Source: Leucaena leucocephala
Lineage: Eukaryota > Streptophyta > Magnoliopsida > Fabales > Fabaceae
Assembly: GCA_037074615.1 (NCBI GenBank)
Contig: CM073522.1
Span: forward strand, 29,262,962 to 29,326,961
Direction: 5' to 3'
DNA length: 64,000 nt
The notes beneath the pieces were generated by a model. The model was given only the letters and a program-made list of their open reading frames with translations. It was not told the DNA's origin and made no database searches. This document shows, piece after piece, positions 36,935-48,957 of the stretch (its first letter is position 1; every line of letters starts with the position of its first letter). Made by a program: the position numbers and the translations under genes.

Positions 36935-37057
36935 CTTGATTGACCCGACATTAGTATCGCTTAAGAGGAAGAGAGACTTTGTCCTGCCTTTAGATTGTGG
37001 GTGAATCCAACCTCTCTCTAAAAAAATTTATAACAAGAAAAAAAACTTGATTGACCC
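36935..37057 (+). mobile_element. Short SINE-like insertion with 12-bp TSD
   Basis: CTTGATTGACCC occurs at 36935-36946 and again at 37046-37057, flanking a 99-bp insert that ends in A-rich sequence. The insert shares its core with 1981-2065. The size, A-rich tail and target duplication support a retroposed small RNA-derived element. Confidence 0.7.
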
Positions 37058-37806
37058 TTTATTCTGTCTCAAATAGTAATTGATTGTATTAAGTGAAACA
37101 TATTTTTATTCTAAATGCATAAAAATAACCTACATTAATTTATTATACACGTTATTTATTGTTTAATATTTTATAAAAATGTAAGTGTTATATGTTATTG
37201 TTAACCATGAAACTACATATATGATTCATAGTACATATTTGTGAATAGTGTATATTGATATATTGCTTAATGTTTTTGACAAAAAAAAAGGGACAAAAAT
37301 CTTTGAAGAAAAAATTGTTGAGAAGTCTTCTTTATAAAATTTATTATCTAAAGATACTTAAAGATCTATTTAAATGAATATAACTTATCTTTAATAGATA
37401 TAATTTTTCTTTAGTTATGTGCATTATATTTTTAATTATGTGCAAATTATTTCTATTTTACACATCTTTAAAAAAATATATTACACACACCTCAGGAAAA
37501 ATTATACTCGTTAAAAATAAATTATATTTAGGTCTTTAAATAAACTTTTAGATAACTTTGAATGATAAATTTTACAATAGAATTTTTTTTAGCAATTCTC
37601 CCATCTTTCCACAATTTGGGGGATAAATTAAGTGCAAGAACCATAATGAGGCAACTAATCAAGGTTAAAGGACCAAAATGAAAATTATTCAAAATTTTTA
37701 GGAGCAAAAGCAATTTTACCCTTTACAGAGAGTGACCACACAAAATAAAAACAAGCTTTTACGAGAAGCTATAAAAGTAAATCCCCTGAGAAGAACGCAT
37801 GGTTAA
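37058..37806. other. Intergenic between the short SINE and the FMT gene, no gene seen
   Basis: AT-rich. At 37560-37720 there is a segment with GGACCAAAATGAAAATTATT-type blocks of a decayed dispersed repeat. No supported coding frame. Confidence 0.35.
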
Positions 37807-37866
37807 TTAATTAATTGTTATTGAAACAATAGTAAAATTAATTAATTGTTATTGAAACAATAGTAA
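37807..37866. repeat. Tandem repeat, 31-bp period, two copies
   Basis: The unit with TTAATTAATTGTTATTGAAA and CAATAGTAA is present twice in a row, just downstream of the formyltransferase stop codon. Confidence 0.85.
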
Positions 37867-37989
37867 CAGCATTTAATCATAAAAAATAATAAGTAAAGAG
37901 AACAAAACCTTGAATCAAGTAAAATTCGAAAGAATTGGTTTCCTAAACAGCAGGAACACGATATTAAAATCTTGCTTTCGTGTTACCGA

Positions 37990-40900
37990 TTAAGTGGCCT
38001 CTTTTAATCTCTTCAATTTCTGTCCCCGTAATCCATTCCAGAAAGCATCTGCTCTTACCACCTTTTTCCCTGGAAGCTGAACTTCTAATACCTGATAGTG
38101 TAACAATCACTGTAATCAGAAAAGCATAATGATTTATATTTGTTGGGAAGAGAAAGAAGCAAGAAAATTAACACAAATAACTAATATCATGGCAGATGAC
38201 AATCACATGACTCTCAATATCTCACACTTGGAAGCTAATAGACACTTAATAGTATGAGATACTAAGTGTCAGATTGAGTAGAATGAGATGCTCAATGAGA
38301 TATTTAAATGGGTTAGTTCTTTTACCTCACCAGCTAACTTTTGGTGTAAAGGTTCTCCATCTCACTAAGGTACTCATGGGCAGCCAAAATACCTTATTAA
38401 AAAAAAAAGGCTTTTTTTTTTATTTAATTTCGCAGTGCTGTATTCCCTAAGAACGATGATGAGCCTTGCATAGGTAACTCAAACAACCCTAATTCTTTCT
38501 AGGACAAGCAACCAAAATTCAAGACTCTGTGAATATATAATCCAAACATGAACTGAAATGCTAATCCAATCAGGAATAAGATATCCCAGGACTCAAACAA
38601 CTAAAATGTTCCCAAATGATTTGCGAAGTTGAGATTTCAGACTATCTATCATTCAAGTTTATAACCCTAAGTCCTGATTATAATGAATAATTTCCAGGAT
38701 TGCGATGAACCATGCTATTTGTCTCCAATCTTGATCTCTCTCTGTTTTTTTTCCCTAAGAGAAAATTAGAGAGGCAAGCACTAACGGCCTGAGATTATAA
38801 GTAAGATTGAACCCATGATTTTCCACTTATAAGAAAAACTTCATGACACTAGGCAACAAGATTGGCTCCAATCTCAATCTCTAATTCAGAAGGATAACAA
38901 CAACAACAAAGCCTTTTCCCATTAAATGGGGTCGGCTACATGGATCATACGACGCCATTGTGCTCTGTCAAAAACTAAATCCTTGGATAGGTTATTGACC
39001 AGGAGATCCCGCTCAATGACCTCGTTGAGCGTTCTCTTTGGCCTTCCTATACTCCTTTTAACCGGACTCCATACTATTTGATCCACCCTCCTCACCGGCG
39101 CATCCCTTGGCCTTCTTTGTACGTGTCCAAACCACCTAAGACGGTTCTCCACTATTTTCTCCGCAATAGGTGCCACTCCAACTCTTCCCCGTATTTGTTC
39201 ATTACGAATCTTATCTTTTCTTGTATGCCCACACATCCATCTCAACATCCTCATTTCGGCTACCTCAACTTTATGCTCTTGTTGTCCTTTTAAAGCCCAA
39301 CATTCACTTCCATAAAGCATTGCTGGTCTTATAGCAGTACGACAAAACTTTCCTTTTAATTTATCTGGTACTTTTCGATCACATATAACCCCAGTAGCCT
39401 TTCTCCATTTAAACCACCCAGCCTAGATTCTATGATTAACATCCTCCAAAATTTCACCATCTTTCTGTATAATTGATCCCAAATATTTGAACTTATCTAT
39501 TTGTGGAATAACTTGATCTCCTAATCTGACCTCCAAATTACTTCTAACTTGCCTCTTAGAAAAATTACAATGCATGTATTCAGTCTTACTTCTACTCAGA
39601 CGAAAACCCTTCGACTCTAAAGTACTTCTCCATAACTCAAGTTTAAAATTGATCTCTTCTCTTGACTCCGCCATAAGAACTATCTAATTCAGAAGGATAA
39701 ATACAGAATAATTATAGCAATGTTTCTAGGACTTGGTTTGCTGAGGATTTAGGGAAAGTTACCCCTTAGACTTTTGGCAGGCATGAGTTGATTTGAAACA
39801 GATGTTATGACATAGAAATAGTAGTAGACAGACCATAATACAAACTTCATGATTAATGATAAAAAGTAAAGATAAAGAACAAACCTCCAGTGTTGTGCCA
39901 CCAGCACAAGGAAACACCAATGCATCCTTCACAAATGTAATATCATCTACTTCTTTGGGCAGTACACTTTTGTTGATGCCAACTCGTGTAGAGATAATTT
40001 TAAGTTCGATTGTTTTCTGCTCACCATTTTTCTCAGCTAACACTTTTGCTCGAGTTCCCGGCCACCCTGCAAAAGCACGAACCTAGAATTGTTCTACGTC
40101 ATAACTTCACAGTTCAAGTAAAATCGGGAAGCTTACCTTATTATGTAGAACCAATGCTTCTTGATCAAGGATAACCATGACTCCTCTGGATTTATCTGCA
40201 CAAAGCATCAATGCTTAGATGTAATTCCTAGTAAGGAAGATGTTTCATCAACTTTATATACACTGGAGGCAACAGAAAGCAATGTAATATCCACTTTAGG
40301 TCTAAAGCAATAAGTAGCAAATCGCAAGAAGTATATGATATGGAACTAGTATCAAATATCAATAAAGGAGAATTCATTCCATTTCTATACCCAAGGGACA
40401 CAATTCAAGCTAACTGTACCTTTGGAGCCAATGTAGCCTTATTGTGATCCTGAGGTTGAGCTTTCACACTTGCAGATCCATCGAATATAGAAGGAAGTTC
40501 ATGGACTAAAATTTTTGATCCTGCCTTATCAAAGAAGATCCAGAACTCATTAATTGACTGAAACCATATTAGGCATAGGAACTGCAAGTGATGAAAGCTA
40601 TTCAATCAAATGATTGATTACGAAAAGCCTACAATGTCATGGGGACAAATAGGTAGAGAAATAAAGAAGTGGCCACAACTATATAGAAAAGAAAAGCATG
40701 GGGGGAAATCATACCTTCAGAAAACAGCTGAGAAAGTAAATCAGGTGCCTACAAAGATGTCTAAAGATTAGTCAGTACAGGGGAGAAAGGACTATAACAT
40801 ACATTTTAGTTTCACTTAACAAGTATGTTGTGAGAAAGTTAGGGAGGGAGAAATTTATGGTGAGGGCAATTCTTGAGTTAAACGCACTAGCTCATATTGC

Positions 40901-43126
40901 ATCCCAAATGCAAATATAAGAACTAATCTTCGAGTAAAATAAGCAGATATTTCAGGCAACTACATCTTCAGTGGAACAAAGAGAAACACATACCTTAATT
41001 TGATCATCAACTTCAAACCGTTCACTCGCAATGATTGGTCCAGCATCAAGTTCACGAATAGTGAATGCTAATGACACTCCTGCTTCTTTGACACCATCCT
41101 GGTGTAGAAAATAACAATAATATGATGATGTAAACAAGTATAAGAAAGTGAAAACGAAAAAGGTGATAAAAACCTGTAATGCCCGTTGAACAGGTGCAGC
41201 ACCACGGTACAGTGGCAACAGGCTAGGGTGAATATTGACCGTTCCTGAGAAATTTACATGCATGATTTAGAATTTAGTTATTAGAGAGCTGCAGATTTAA
41301 TTGTTAGATTAGACTTAAATGTTTTCCTTTTCTTTACTTTGGATTCAGAATTCTCACTCTGCCTATCAACTTTAGCTAATGAACTGGATTCAAAATGCTT
41401 GGGTTTTATTTCACATTTTTAACTTGTTAAGAGTATGGTCTCTTCTGCATAAGGTGTTTAACTAGGAAATATAAGAGGAATGTATTGTTGATTTTGCTAG
41501 ATTAAGAGGAAAATGACTAACCCAATGGTGGTATGTTTAGAAACTTGCTAGGCAGTATATTCCCATATGCTGCAGTAATACATAAGTCTGGTTGCAAACC
41601 TCTCAAGTTTGACAAGAAATTGTCCTACATGAAGAGAAAACATGAACATTCATTTTTAATTATATTTCCATATGCTGCTGTAACAAAGCTTTTATAGTTA
41701 CTGTAATGTAATATACTCCAGAACTTACTGGCTTTTGATACTGGTTCTTATATGCTACGATTAAAGACTTAAAGTCAGATTACCAAAAGCAAATGTCTGT
41801 AAATACTAGAACTTACCATTTGGAAAAGAATTAGATTTCTTTTGCAAATTAAAAATTCGGGAGAAACCCAAGCAGATAAAAAGATCACAATGTGTTTTAA
41901 TTTGAGCGACCAGCAATTATCACCTTAATTTATTCAATAAGCCTCAATCCCTCATTGAATTTCTATGAACTTACCTTTTAGTTGATATGTGTTTTGTATG
42001 AAATTTAGGATTCTGATCAATGACAAATGCTACTGTAAAATCTTCTCTGGCCTTCATTTATCACCAAAAAAAAATTAAAATTAAACAAAAATACTGCCTC
42101 AAGCAATGCAAAGTAACTATATAGTGCCTTGTCCAGCCTTCAAAGCCCGGAATATTAACCATTCACCACATCAAAAAATAAACATAACCAAATTCCAAGG
42201 ATTACATACACGATGGCATTCATCAGCTACTGACAACAAAACAACGTTAAGCTCATTTCACCAATTATATTTCAGATAAAGAACTTAAGTTAATAGTTAC
42301 CTCTCCAGCCCGTTCAGGTGTGAATATAACATCAGAGGAGAAACCTCTATCAAGAGCAAATTTTGCTAATGGGGAAGGCAGCAGCTTTTTCCCCCTATCC
42401 CTTCTAGCAGGTGGCTGGGTAACAATAGCTGCAACCTAAATACTACCAAATTAGTGACTGATTCCTCAATTTTCTTGTCTCTGTCTAGATATATAGGCAA
42501 CGGATCATGTCTCTAAAACAGTTATGCTTGAATACAAAATTTAATTTTGCAGAAACCACTCGTTTAGTATATACAACCAAGTAGAATAACTTTCAAGCAT
42601 GGAAGAGGAGGATTAAGATAATGAATGACAGCTTTACTTTCCGTTTTTCTTTTGAATTCTTCTATCCCCTAGGATATCCTCCGCCCCCCCCCCCAACCAA
42701 CACACACACACACACAAAAAGACAAGAAATAATGCATTGGCATTGGTAGTACAACATAGCACAAGCCAGAAGGAACTCAAAATGAAACAAATCACAGGGC
42801 ATATACTCTTCAATATCTCCTATGCTATCCAGCAAAAATTCAAATGGAAGTGCGAAAAGTAGGAAGCAATACCTCAAATAAAGAATCTGAAGCACTAGAA
42901 GCGTTGAGAAGGGCATCAAGGACAGTTGCTGAGACCTGTCAATTTAAGACATTGAAGTAAACAGCAAGACCGAGAGACTCTACGCAGGGAGAGAAAGAGA
43001 GCGAGAGAGAACCTGCGGAGAGCCCAAGAAGACGAGGGACTTCTTCTTGGAAGACAAGGAGAGAGAAGGAGGTGAAGTAGCGCTCTGTAAACAGCAAAAT
43101 CGACGAATCATCGATGAACAATGCAT
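37990..43126 (-). CDS. Methionyl-tRNA formyltransferase, organellar, 11 exons, with a frameshift in exon 9
   Basis: Exons: 43126-43013, 42935-42873, 42435-42301, 41624-41522, 41244-41174, 41098-40994, 40748-40715, 40520-40420, 40195-40137, 40082-39885, 38091-37990. The enzyme formylates Met-tRNA-fMet from 10-formyl-THF for initiation in mitochondria or plastids. Signatures: KSLVFLGSPQVSATVLDAL (Rossmann start), TAAYGNILPS, NIHPSLLPLYRGAAPVQRAL with catalytic Asn142 and His144 (counted from the ATG at 43126), and LDAGPII with Asp180. The C-terminal domain has HELPSIFDG, VRAFAGWPGTRAKV and LEVQLPGKKVVRADAFWNGL. All exon phases agree except exon 9: its 59 nt read INPEESWLS, then slip out of frame where DQEALVLHNK is expected. 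One T seems missing. An alternative ATG at 43111 exists. The short N-terminus may serve as a targeting sequence. An RTE LINE lies in the last intron. Confidence 0.9.
38898..39682 (-). mobile_element. 5'-truncated RTE-type LINE with 18-bp TSD
   Basis: The minus strand reads the C-terminal part of a non-LTR reverse transcriptase: KLELWRSTLESKGFRLSRSK, KTEYM, FKYLGSIIQKDG, then MLYGSECWALK, MRMLRWMCGHTRKDKIRN, ENRLRWFGHVQRRP and GRPKRTLNEVIERDL. This order is typical of plant RTE elements. The 3' end carries the RTE-style GTT repeat tail (seen on the plus strand as AACAACAACAAC at 38897-38909). The 18-bp sequence TCTAATTCAGAAGGATAA flanks it at 38880-38897 and 39683-39700. An in-frame stop (39424) and frame breaks show it is dead. 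It sits in the last intron of the formyltransferase gene, in the same orientation. Confidence 0.92.
42681..42718. repeat. Poly(C) and (AC)n microsatellite in an FMT intron
   Basis: A run of Cs is followed by AACC and then an AC repeat, between exons 2 and 3 of the formyltransferase gene. Confidence 0.9.
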
Positions 43127-44787
43127 TACACGAGCTTGAGTAGCTTGGTTCTGAGCAGTAGTGGGTCTTTCCTTTGTTATCTGGAACAGGCTATGGTTTT
43201 CGGTTTTCCACGATACCAAACCGAGCCGGTTCGGCTCAACCTCGAGTGAACCGGACGACAAGGTTTTCTGGGGCCATATGCTATGAAAACAATTACCCCG
43301 AGGGAGGAAAGAAAATTGAGAGAGAAAACGGAAGGGGGAGACAAGTTTTTCTTTTAGATAATGGAAGAAAAGTGGAAGAAAAGAAAAGTTAAGAAACAAA
43401 TGAGGTATAAGATTCACCCCATTTTCTCTCTTACTCTTCTTTCCACATATGAAGAGAAAATGAGAAGAAAGCTCATTTTCTAATCCTGCCTTTGTACTCT
43501 ACTTTAAGTATTTTATTTTTATATTATATTTTTAATTTTTATTAATGATATTGATAATAATATAATTTATCTATTTCTTTTTATTATATTTAATTTTAAG
43601 AAATTATCCACTTTTTTATTTTTCCTTGATAAATTACCTTTTTTGTGAAAAAAAATATTGGTTTTAAAATATAATAACATGAATATATATATTTTTTTAT
43701 CAAATAATTTGATTTTAAATTGTTTGATGATGATAATGTTCATATGATTTTTCTATTGTGATATTTAATTTAATTTTAAATATAATATATTTTTAAATAC
43801 ATATAAAAGTATTTCAGTCATTCAGTTATTTATCTATTTTCTCTCCTTCATGTTTTCTCTCATCTATCCAAATAGAATGAGTAATAATATCTTCTTTTCA
43901 ATTTTCTTTTTTCCTCCTATTTTTTTCTCCCAACTTTTCTTCCCATTTTTTCAAAAACGAAGAAGGAAATAATAGGTTGGGATGCTTGAAAGTTGTAATA
44001 AAAGTATAAAATGGATGGGAGGAAGTAATTTTATTAAAAAAATTACTCTTTTGAAAATGCACATAATAAAGTGGTTTTATTGCCCACAATAAAATGTTTA
44101 ATTATATCTAAAAAAAATTAGATGGATTGATAACATCATATAATGAGACTTTTTTAACATTGGTACTTACACTCTACCCAATTTACCTTTGATCTAGTGA
44201 TATGAAATTTTTTTATAAGTGAGAAGTTACAAGATGAATATCCCATTCAGACATCTACAACTCAACTCAAGGCAGAAATGCTTGTTATTGGGTTAATTGG
44301 TCATTGACAAATAATTGTTTTTCTCAATATCCCAAAACCAATTTAACCCATAAAAAAAAAATCAACTACAGTACATAATAGCTCCCATTATATATTGATA
44401 TACCATATTTGTGTATGTGTGAAATTTGAGAGACAATATCTACTGATAAACAATTATATTATCTGGTCTTTGTTTAATGATCTCTCTGTCCATTCAAATT
44501 TTAGTGGCACCTTGAAAAAAAGATATTCATTCACTACTTTATTAAAACTGATATTTTATTAATTCTTCATTCCCCAAACTTTTCTATACCAATTTTAGTT
44601 GTATAATTTTTTTATTTTATATAATTTATCTTTTTATAAAAAAATTGTTTGGTTAGAAAAAAATACTGACGGAAAAGTATATATATATATATAATTTGAG
44701 AAACAATCCTAATTGATGGACAATTATATTGTTTGGGAGGGAGACAAGTTAGACAAGTTTTCTCTCATTTGAAGGGCCAGTTCAAAA
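43127..44787. other. FMT promoter region and intergenic DNA
   Basis: The first 250 bp are GC-richer and should hold the formyltransferase 5' UTR and promoter. 43390-44000 has pyrimidine-rich inverted blocks (TTTTCTCTCTTACTC and GAGAGAAAAT types) like a decayed inverted-repeat element. 44180-44270 resembles a decayed SINE (TTTGATCTAGTGATATGAAA then AAGTGAGAAGTTACAAGATG). No gene. Confidence 0.4.
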
Positions 44788-45536
44788 TGAGTGTTTGGAT
44801 AGTTATTATTAGAATACTTTATGTGATTGATAAATTACTAGAAAGAATATAAGGTAAAAAAATAAATTAATAAATAATTATTTGTTCTGTGCATCATCCT
44901 CTCTTATCATGCACTATTGCCTTCGGTTCTCTCAATAGCCAGCGATAGCGGCTGCGCCAACAAAAGAGGAAGAAGAAGATGTAGAGGAGAGAAAGACAGC
45001 GACGGCAACTGAATAGAAAGAAGAAGAAGACGCGAGGAGACAGAGAGACAGCGGATGACAACAAAAGAGGAGGAAGAAGAAGACACCGTTTCAAATCCAA
45101 CAGAAGAGGAAGAAGGCAACAATGATCCCCCACGTTCTAGCGACTGTTGAGTGAAGAAAGAAGATGACAGAGAGACTGGAGGACTTTCGACGAACTAGCG
45201 ACACTCGATGGAAGACCCACTGATGGACTAGTAGTGACACTCCACCGAATGAAGGACTGCTAGTGACAGACTAGTGTACCCAGCGACAGCCTAGTGAAGG
45301 TGGAAAAAAGGAGAGAGAAGAGAGAATATCAAAAAAGCATAGGTAAAACAATCTTTTGATGCCTATGAACTATTTTTTCCTTCCAGAAGATATTCCCATA
45401 AACTTATATGAAACTATAATTGAACCCAGAAATATTTATAGACTAATAACTGTTTGTTAACAAATTTTGTAAAACCATAGTTTGGGTTAAAAATCATTTT
45501 AAAACTATAATTTTGCAACAATCTAAACACCCACTA
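44788..45536. mobile_element. Terminal-inverted-repeat element with GC-rich insert
   Basis: The left end GAGTGTTTGGATAG and the right end, inverted, GGGTGTTTAGATTG are similar. AT-rich arms resemble those of 45786-46500 and 22870-23418. The middle (44890-45300) is GC-rich and purine-rich, with imperfect repeats of AGTGACA and CTAGTG motifs. Open frames through it look like low-complexity read-through, not a real protein. Confidence 0.5.
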
Positions 45537-45671
45537 AAAAATATGTTAATTCACTGCTTTGATCTGTCTCTAGTTATTTCCTAATTAAAACTAATGCTTT
45601 ATTAATTTCTCATTCCCCTTATTTTTCTATATCAAATTTAGTTGTATATTTTTCTTCATGTTATATAATTC

Positions 45672-46500
45672 GGCCTGTTTGAATAGGTTTTTAGAAAAGA
45701 GTTTATAAAAAAAAGTTTTTAGATAGCTTTTAGAAAATAACTTTTTGATAAGAGTTTATAAAAAAAATAGTGGTTTTAAATAAATGGGTGTTTGAATAAT
45801 TATTACCTAAAGGATTTTTATTATTAATAAATTACAAAAAAAGTTATGAGATAAAAAAGATATTATTGTTCATCTTCTCCCACGAGTAGTCTCACCTCCG
45901 TCTCCCTCCTCCTCTGTAGTCCCTCTGCCAACGTCTCCCTCCTCTGCTGTCGTCTCTCCTCCACTGTCTCCCACCGTTGTCTCTCCTCCACCGTCTCCCA
46001 TCGTTGTCTCTCCTCCACCGTCTCCCTCCTCCACTGTCTCCCACCGTTGTCTCTCCTCCACCGTCTCCCTCCTCCACTGTCTCCCACCGTTGTCTCTCCT
46101 CCACCGTCTCCCTCCTTTGTGCATTCCACGACCTCCACCCAGAGATGACTAGCGACATGTTTGTGATCTGGACAAGCGTCGGTGGAGGCTGATCTGAAGG
46201 CGACATCGACAAGGAGGCGGAGAAGAAACAGTGAGAAGAAGAGAGACGCAAAGAGGGAAAAGAAGAGAGAGGAGAGAAGAGAGAGAGTATCAGAAAAAAT
46301 AGGGGTAAAATAATAATTAGATAGTCTATAAGTTCTTTTACTATTTCAGAAGCTACTCCTAGTAACTTATTCAAAACTATAGTTTGGTCCAAAAGCTTTT
46401 TTAAACAAATATAACTGTTTGTTTTAAAAAAAATTTAAACTAAAGTTTAAATTAAAAACTTTTTCAAAACTTTAATTTGAGGGGCATCCAAACATGCACT
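45672..46500. mobile_element. Terminal-inverted-repeat element with minisatellite insert
   Basis: The left end GGCCTGTTTGAATAG and the right end, inverted, GTGCATGTTTGGATG match imperfectly. The arms share sequence with 22870-23418 (inverted) and 44788-45536. The interior carries a GC-rich minisatellite at 45955-46115. No transposase. Confidence 0.55.
45955..46115. repeat. GC-rich minisatellite, 27-bp and 16-bp modules
   Basis: Module A (starting TCTCCCACCGTTGTCTCTCC, 27 bp) and module B (TCTCCCTCCTCCACTG, 16 bp) are arranged as A, A, B, A, B, A. The array is a multiple-frame open reading region on the minus strand, giving artificial Gly/Trp/Arg/Glu-rich peptides. Confidence 0.85.
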
Positions 46501-46746
46501 CATCTTATTATGAAAAAAATTGTTTGGTTAGAAAAATATTAATTAATAATAATGATGAATTGTAAATTGATTTTTGAAAATCAGCAAAGTCAACGTGGCT
46601 CGGTGAATTCTCAACGTGATTTTTAACTCCTCGGTGAATTCTCAGAATCTCAGATAAGAAAAAGAGGCTTGAGCATGTAATCTTATCTCTATATTGTTGG
46701 GAGTGAGACCGTACTCTTTCGAAGACCAGAGCTCTTGGCCACAACC
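46501..46746 (+). promoter_or_regulatory. Promoter and 5' UTR region of RPL22
   Basis: AT-rich, then moderately GC-rich sequence leading to CAACCATGGCG, a good plant start context. No clear TATA box can be chosen. Confidence 0.4.
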
Positions 46747-48957
46747 ATGGCGCTCTCTTTCTCTCAATCGCTCTCTCATCGTCCTCTGCTTCACCGGAAT
46801 CTCCCCTTTTTGCCGCTGTCTCATCGCTTACCTGCATCTAAGCTCACCGTCGCCTCCCTCAAATTCCCCTCCATTCGTTTTTCTTCGCCATTGAACGATA
46901 AAACCCGCATTTCCCTCACACCTTCCCACTTTACCAAAACCTATTCCGAACCTGCGACCGGTGACGCTCTCGTTTGTCAATACAGTGCCCGTGTGGAAGG
47001 TACTTTTTGGTTTCATTCTTATTTTTTATTTTCTTCTTTGGTTAGTCTCATTATTTGTTGTTTCGTTTATATGCAATTGTTTCCTTGTTAGAGCTAAATT
47101 TTGATAATTTGTAGTCTAAAATGTGGGAAACCATTAATGGAGGAAAAGAATGATATTATACATCATGAATTCGTTGATTTTCGAACTTCTGTTGAAACAT
47201 TTGGTTTTGCTAGTTGAAATGGCCTGTTCTTAATTGTTCAATGTTTTTTTCCCCTCTTGAATTATATACTACCAAAACTAGTATGATGAATTATTAATTT
47301 AAGACTTGAAAAGAAGAGAAATAAAATTCACTAGTCTTTGCATAACCTCCTTTTAATGTTGCTATCGAGCTACAAGTGATTCCTGAAGATTTTATTTTGA
47401 GTTTCTTTTTGTGAACATGCTAACTTTGAGAATGTTGAGAGGATGGATATCTTATTATTGTAGTCTGTGATAGGCGTCCCAATACGTTTTGGTTCAGTTT
47501 TACCTTTTAATTAAATTTTTCGTCGTTTGTACAAATTCATAAAGGAAAATGATTAAAAACTAGTTTATTCTATACTGCTTCAGATGACATGGAGCCATTC
47601 GGATTGTCCCTCCAAATCCATTGCAATAATGAATGATCTCTTTGCTGGGTTTGGGTAGGCAAGAGCTCAGATTTCTGGTTCTCCTTTTTAGAAGTTAATC
47701 TAGCTCTATCCAGCAATTTAGAAGCTCACATTCTCCAGCTTTGCCTCAGTGTTACTGTAGTTGTCTCTAGTGCTACAGGATTTGATTTCAAGTCTCAATT
47801 TTAGCCAAATTGACCTAAAAGAAAGGTTGTAATCTCCTCACAACTATTGTTAATTCAAGAAGGAACCTCCTAGTTAGTTGATTTTCTTTTTTTTTTTTGG
47901 TTGGCCAGAAAGTTGACTGTTGGTGTCCATTAGAGGTAGCATCAGAAACATCTGCTTGATAAAATGAATTTGAGACGTAATTTCCAGGGAAAAACTAACT
48001 TCTAATGTTATAGTGGGATATATATATAGTGAATAGCAACCTCCTTTATACTCTTTGCCTAAATTGTATATAAGTTGGTAGTAGAGGACAAAAAGTACAG
48101 AATAGCATACACAAGGAATGCTGGCTGCCTTAATCTGTTAATTTTTTTCCTAACTTTCCTTAATCATTTGCTTTGTGAGATATGGGAATTCACTAAACAA
48201 CCCCACCACACAACCACCCCCCCCCCCCCCCAAAAAAAAAGGAAAAAACACGCGCAGACATCACTGGTATGACATATAAACTTGTGCATATAGCATAGCC
48301 CTATGGTACAATGATCACTTCATTCATAAAAAGGGGTGTGAGTTCCTATTTGTATGAGGAATGGGATACATATATGAGGTATCTTTTACTCTCTTTCACA
48401 CAATCCCTACTCGAAAAATCTCTGAGAGCATTGGTTTATGGTATTTCAGTATGCAGGTGCAGGTTTTATTTTGTATGCTTTTAACATGTTTTGAATGTAA
48501 ACCCTATAAATTTTCTGCCTAGAATAATTTGGCAAAAACATGTGATATATTGATATCTAATGCTGCAGGGAAGGATGATGAAACCTCAAATGTAGAGGCA
48601 TATGCAGTAGGCCGACACATTGGTATGTCTGCTGACAAGGCTAGACGAGTAATCGATCAGATTCGCGGACGTTCTTATGAAGAAACTCTCATGATATTAG
48701 AGCTCATGCCATATCGAGCATGCGATGTCATCCTTAAATTGGTGTTTTCTGCAGCAGCAAATGCTAGCCATAACCTGGGTTTAAGCAAAGGAAGTTTAGT
48801 TATCAGTAGAGCTGAGGTGAATGAAGGTAAAACCATGAAAAGGGTAAGACCCGTAGCTCGTGGACGGGCTTATTGCATTAGAAAGCGAAGTTGCCACATA
48901 ACCATTGCAGTGAAAGGCTTACCTAGTGAGGTTGAAGTTGAATCAAGCCCTGCATAA
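46747..48957 (+). CDS. RPL22: Chloroplast ribosomal protein L22 (uL22), nuclear-encoded, 2 exons
   Basis: Exon 1 (46747-46999) encodes an 84-residue Ser/Leu/Pro/Arg-rich start, MALSFSQSLSHRPLLHRNLP and onward, typical of a plastid transit peptide. Exon 2 (48569-48957) gives VEAYAVGRHIGMSADKARRV, DQIRGRSYEETLMILELMPY, SAAANASHNLGLSKGSL, AEVNEGKTMKRVRP and CHITIAVKG, the uL22 core that lines the exit tunnel of the 50S subunit. The product is 213 residues. The intron lies between targeting and ribosomal parts, as in nuclear rpl22 copies gained after transfer from the plastid. In most angiosperms this gene is in the chloroplast; nuclear copies are known from legumes and Fagaceae. An ATG near 46747 with good context was chosen as start. 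Confidence 0.94.
47000..48568 (+). other. RPL22 intron
   Basis: 1,569 nt with GTACTT donor and TGCTGCAG acceptor. It contains a poly(C)-poly(A) stretch at 48217-48240 and, at 48290-48365, a segment with TGGTACAATGATCAC and GGGTGTGAGTTC that may be a decayed SINE. No separate coding is seen. Confidence 0.75.

Noticed and set aside
44894..45133. Ser/Leu/Phe-rich frames inside an inverted-repeat element
   Set aside because: They arise from purine/pyrimidine-rich filler read in several frames.
45863..46392. Three overlapping Arg/Trp/Glu/Gly-rich frames of 84-166 residues
   Set aside because: They run through a GC-rich minisatellite whose modules are open in several frames; low-complexity read-through.
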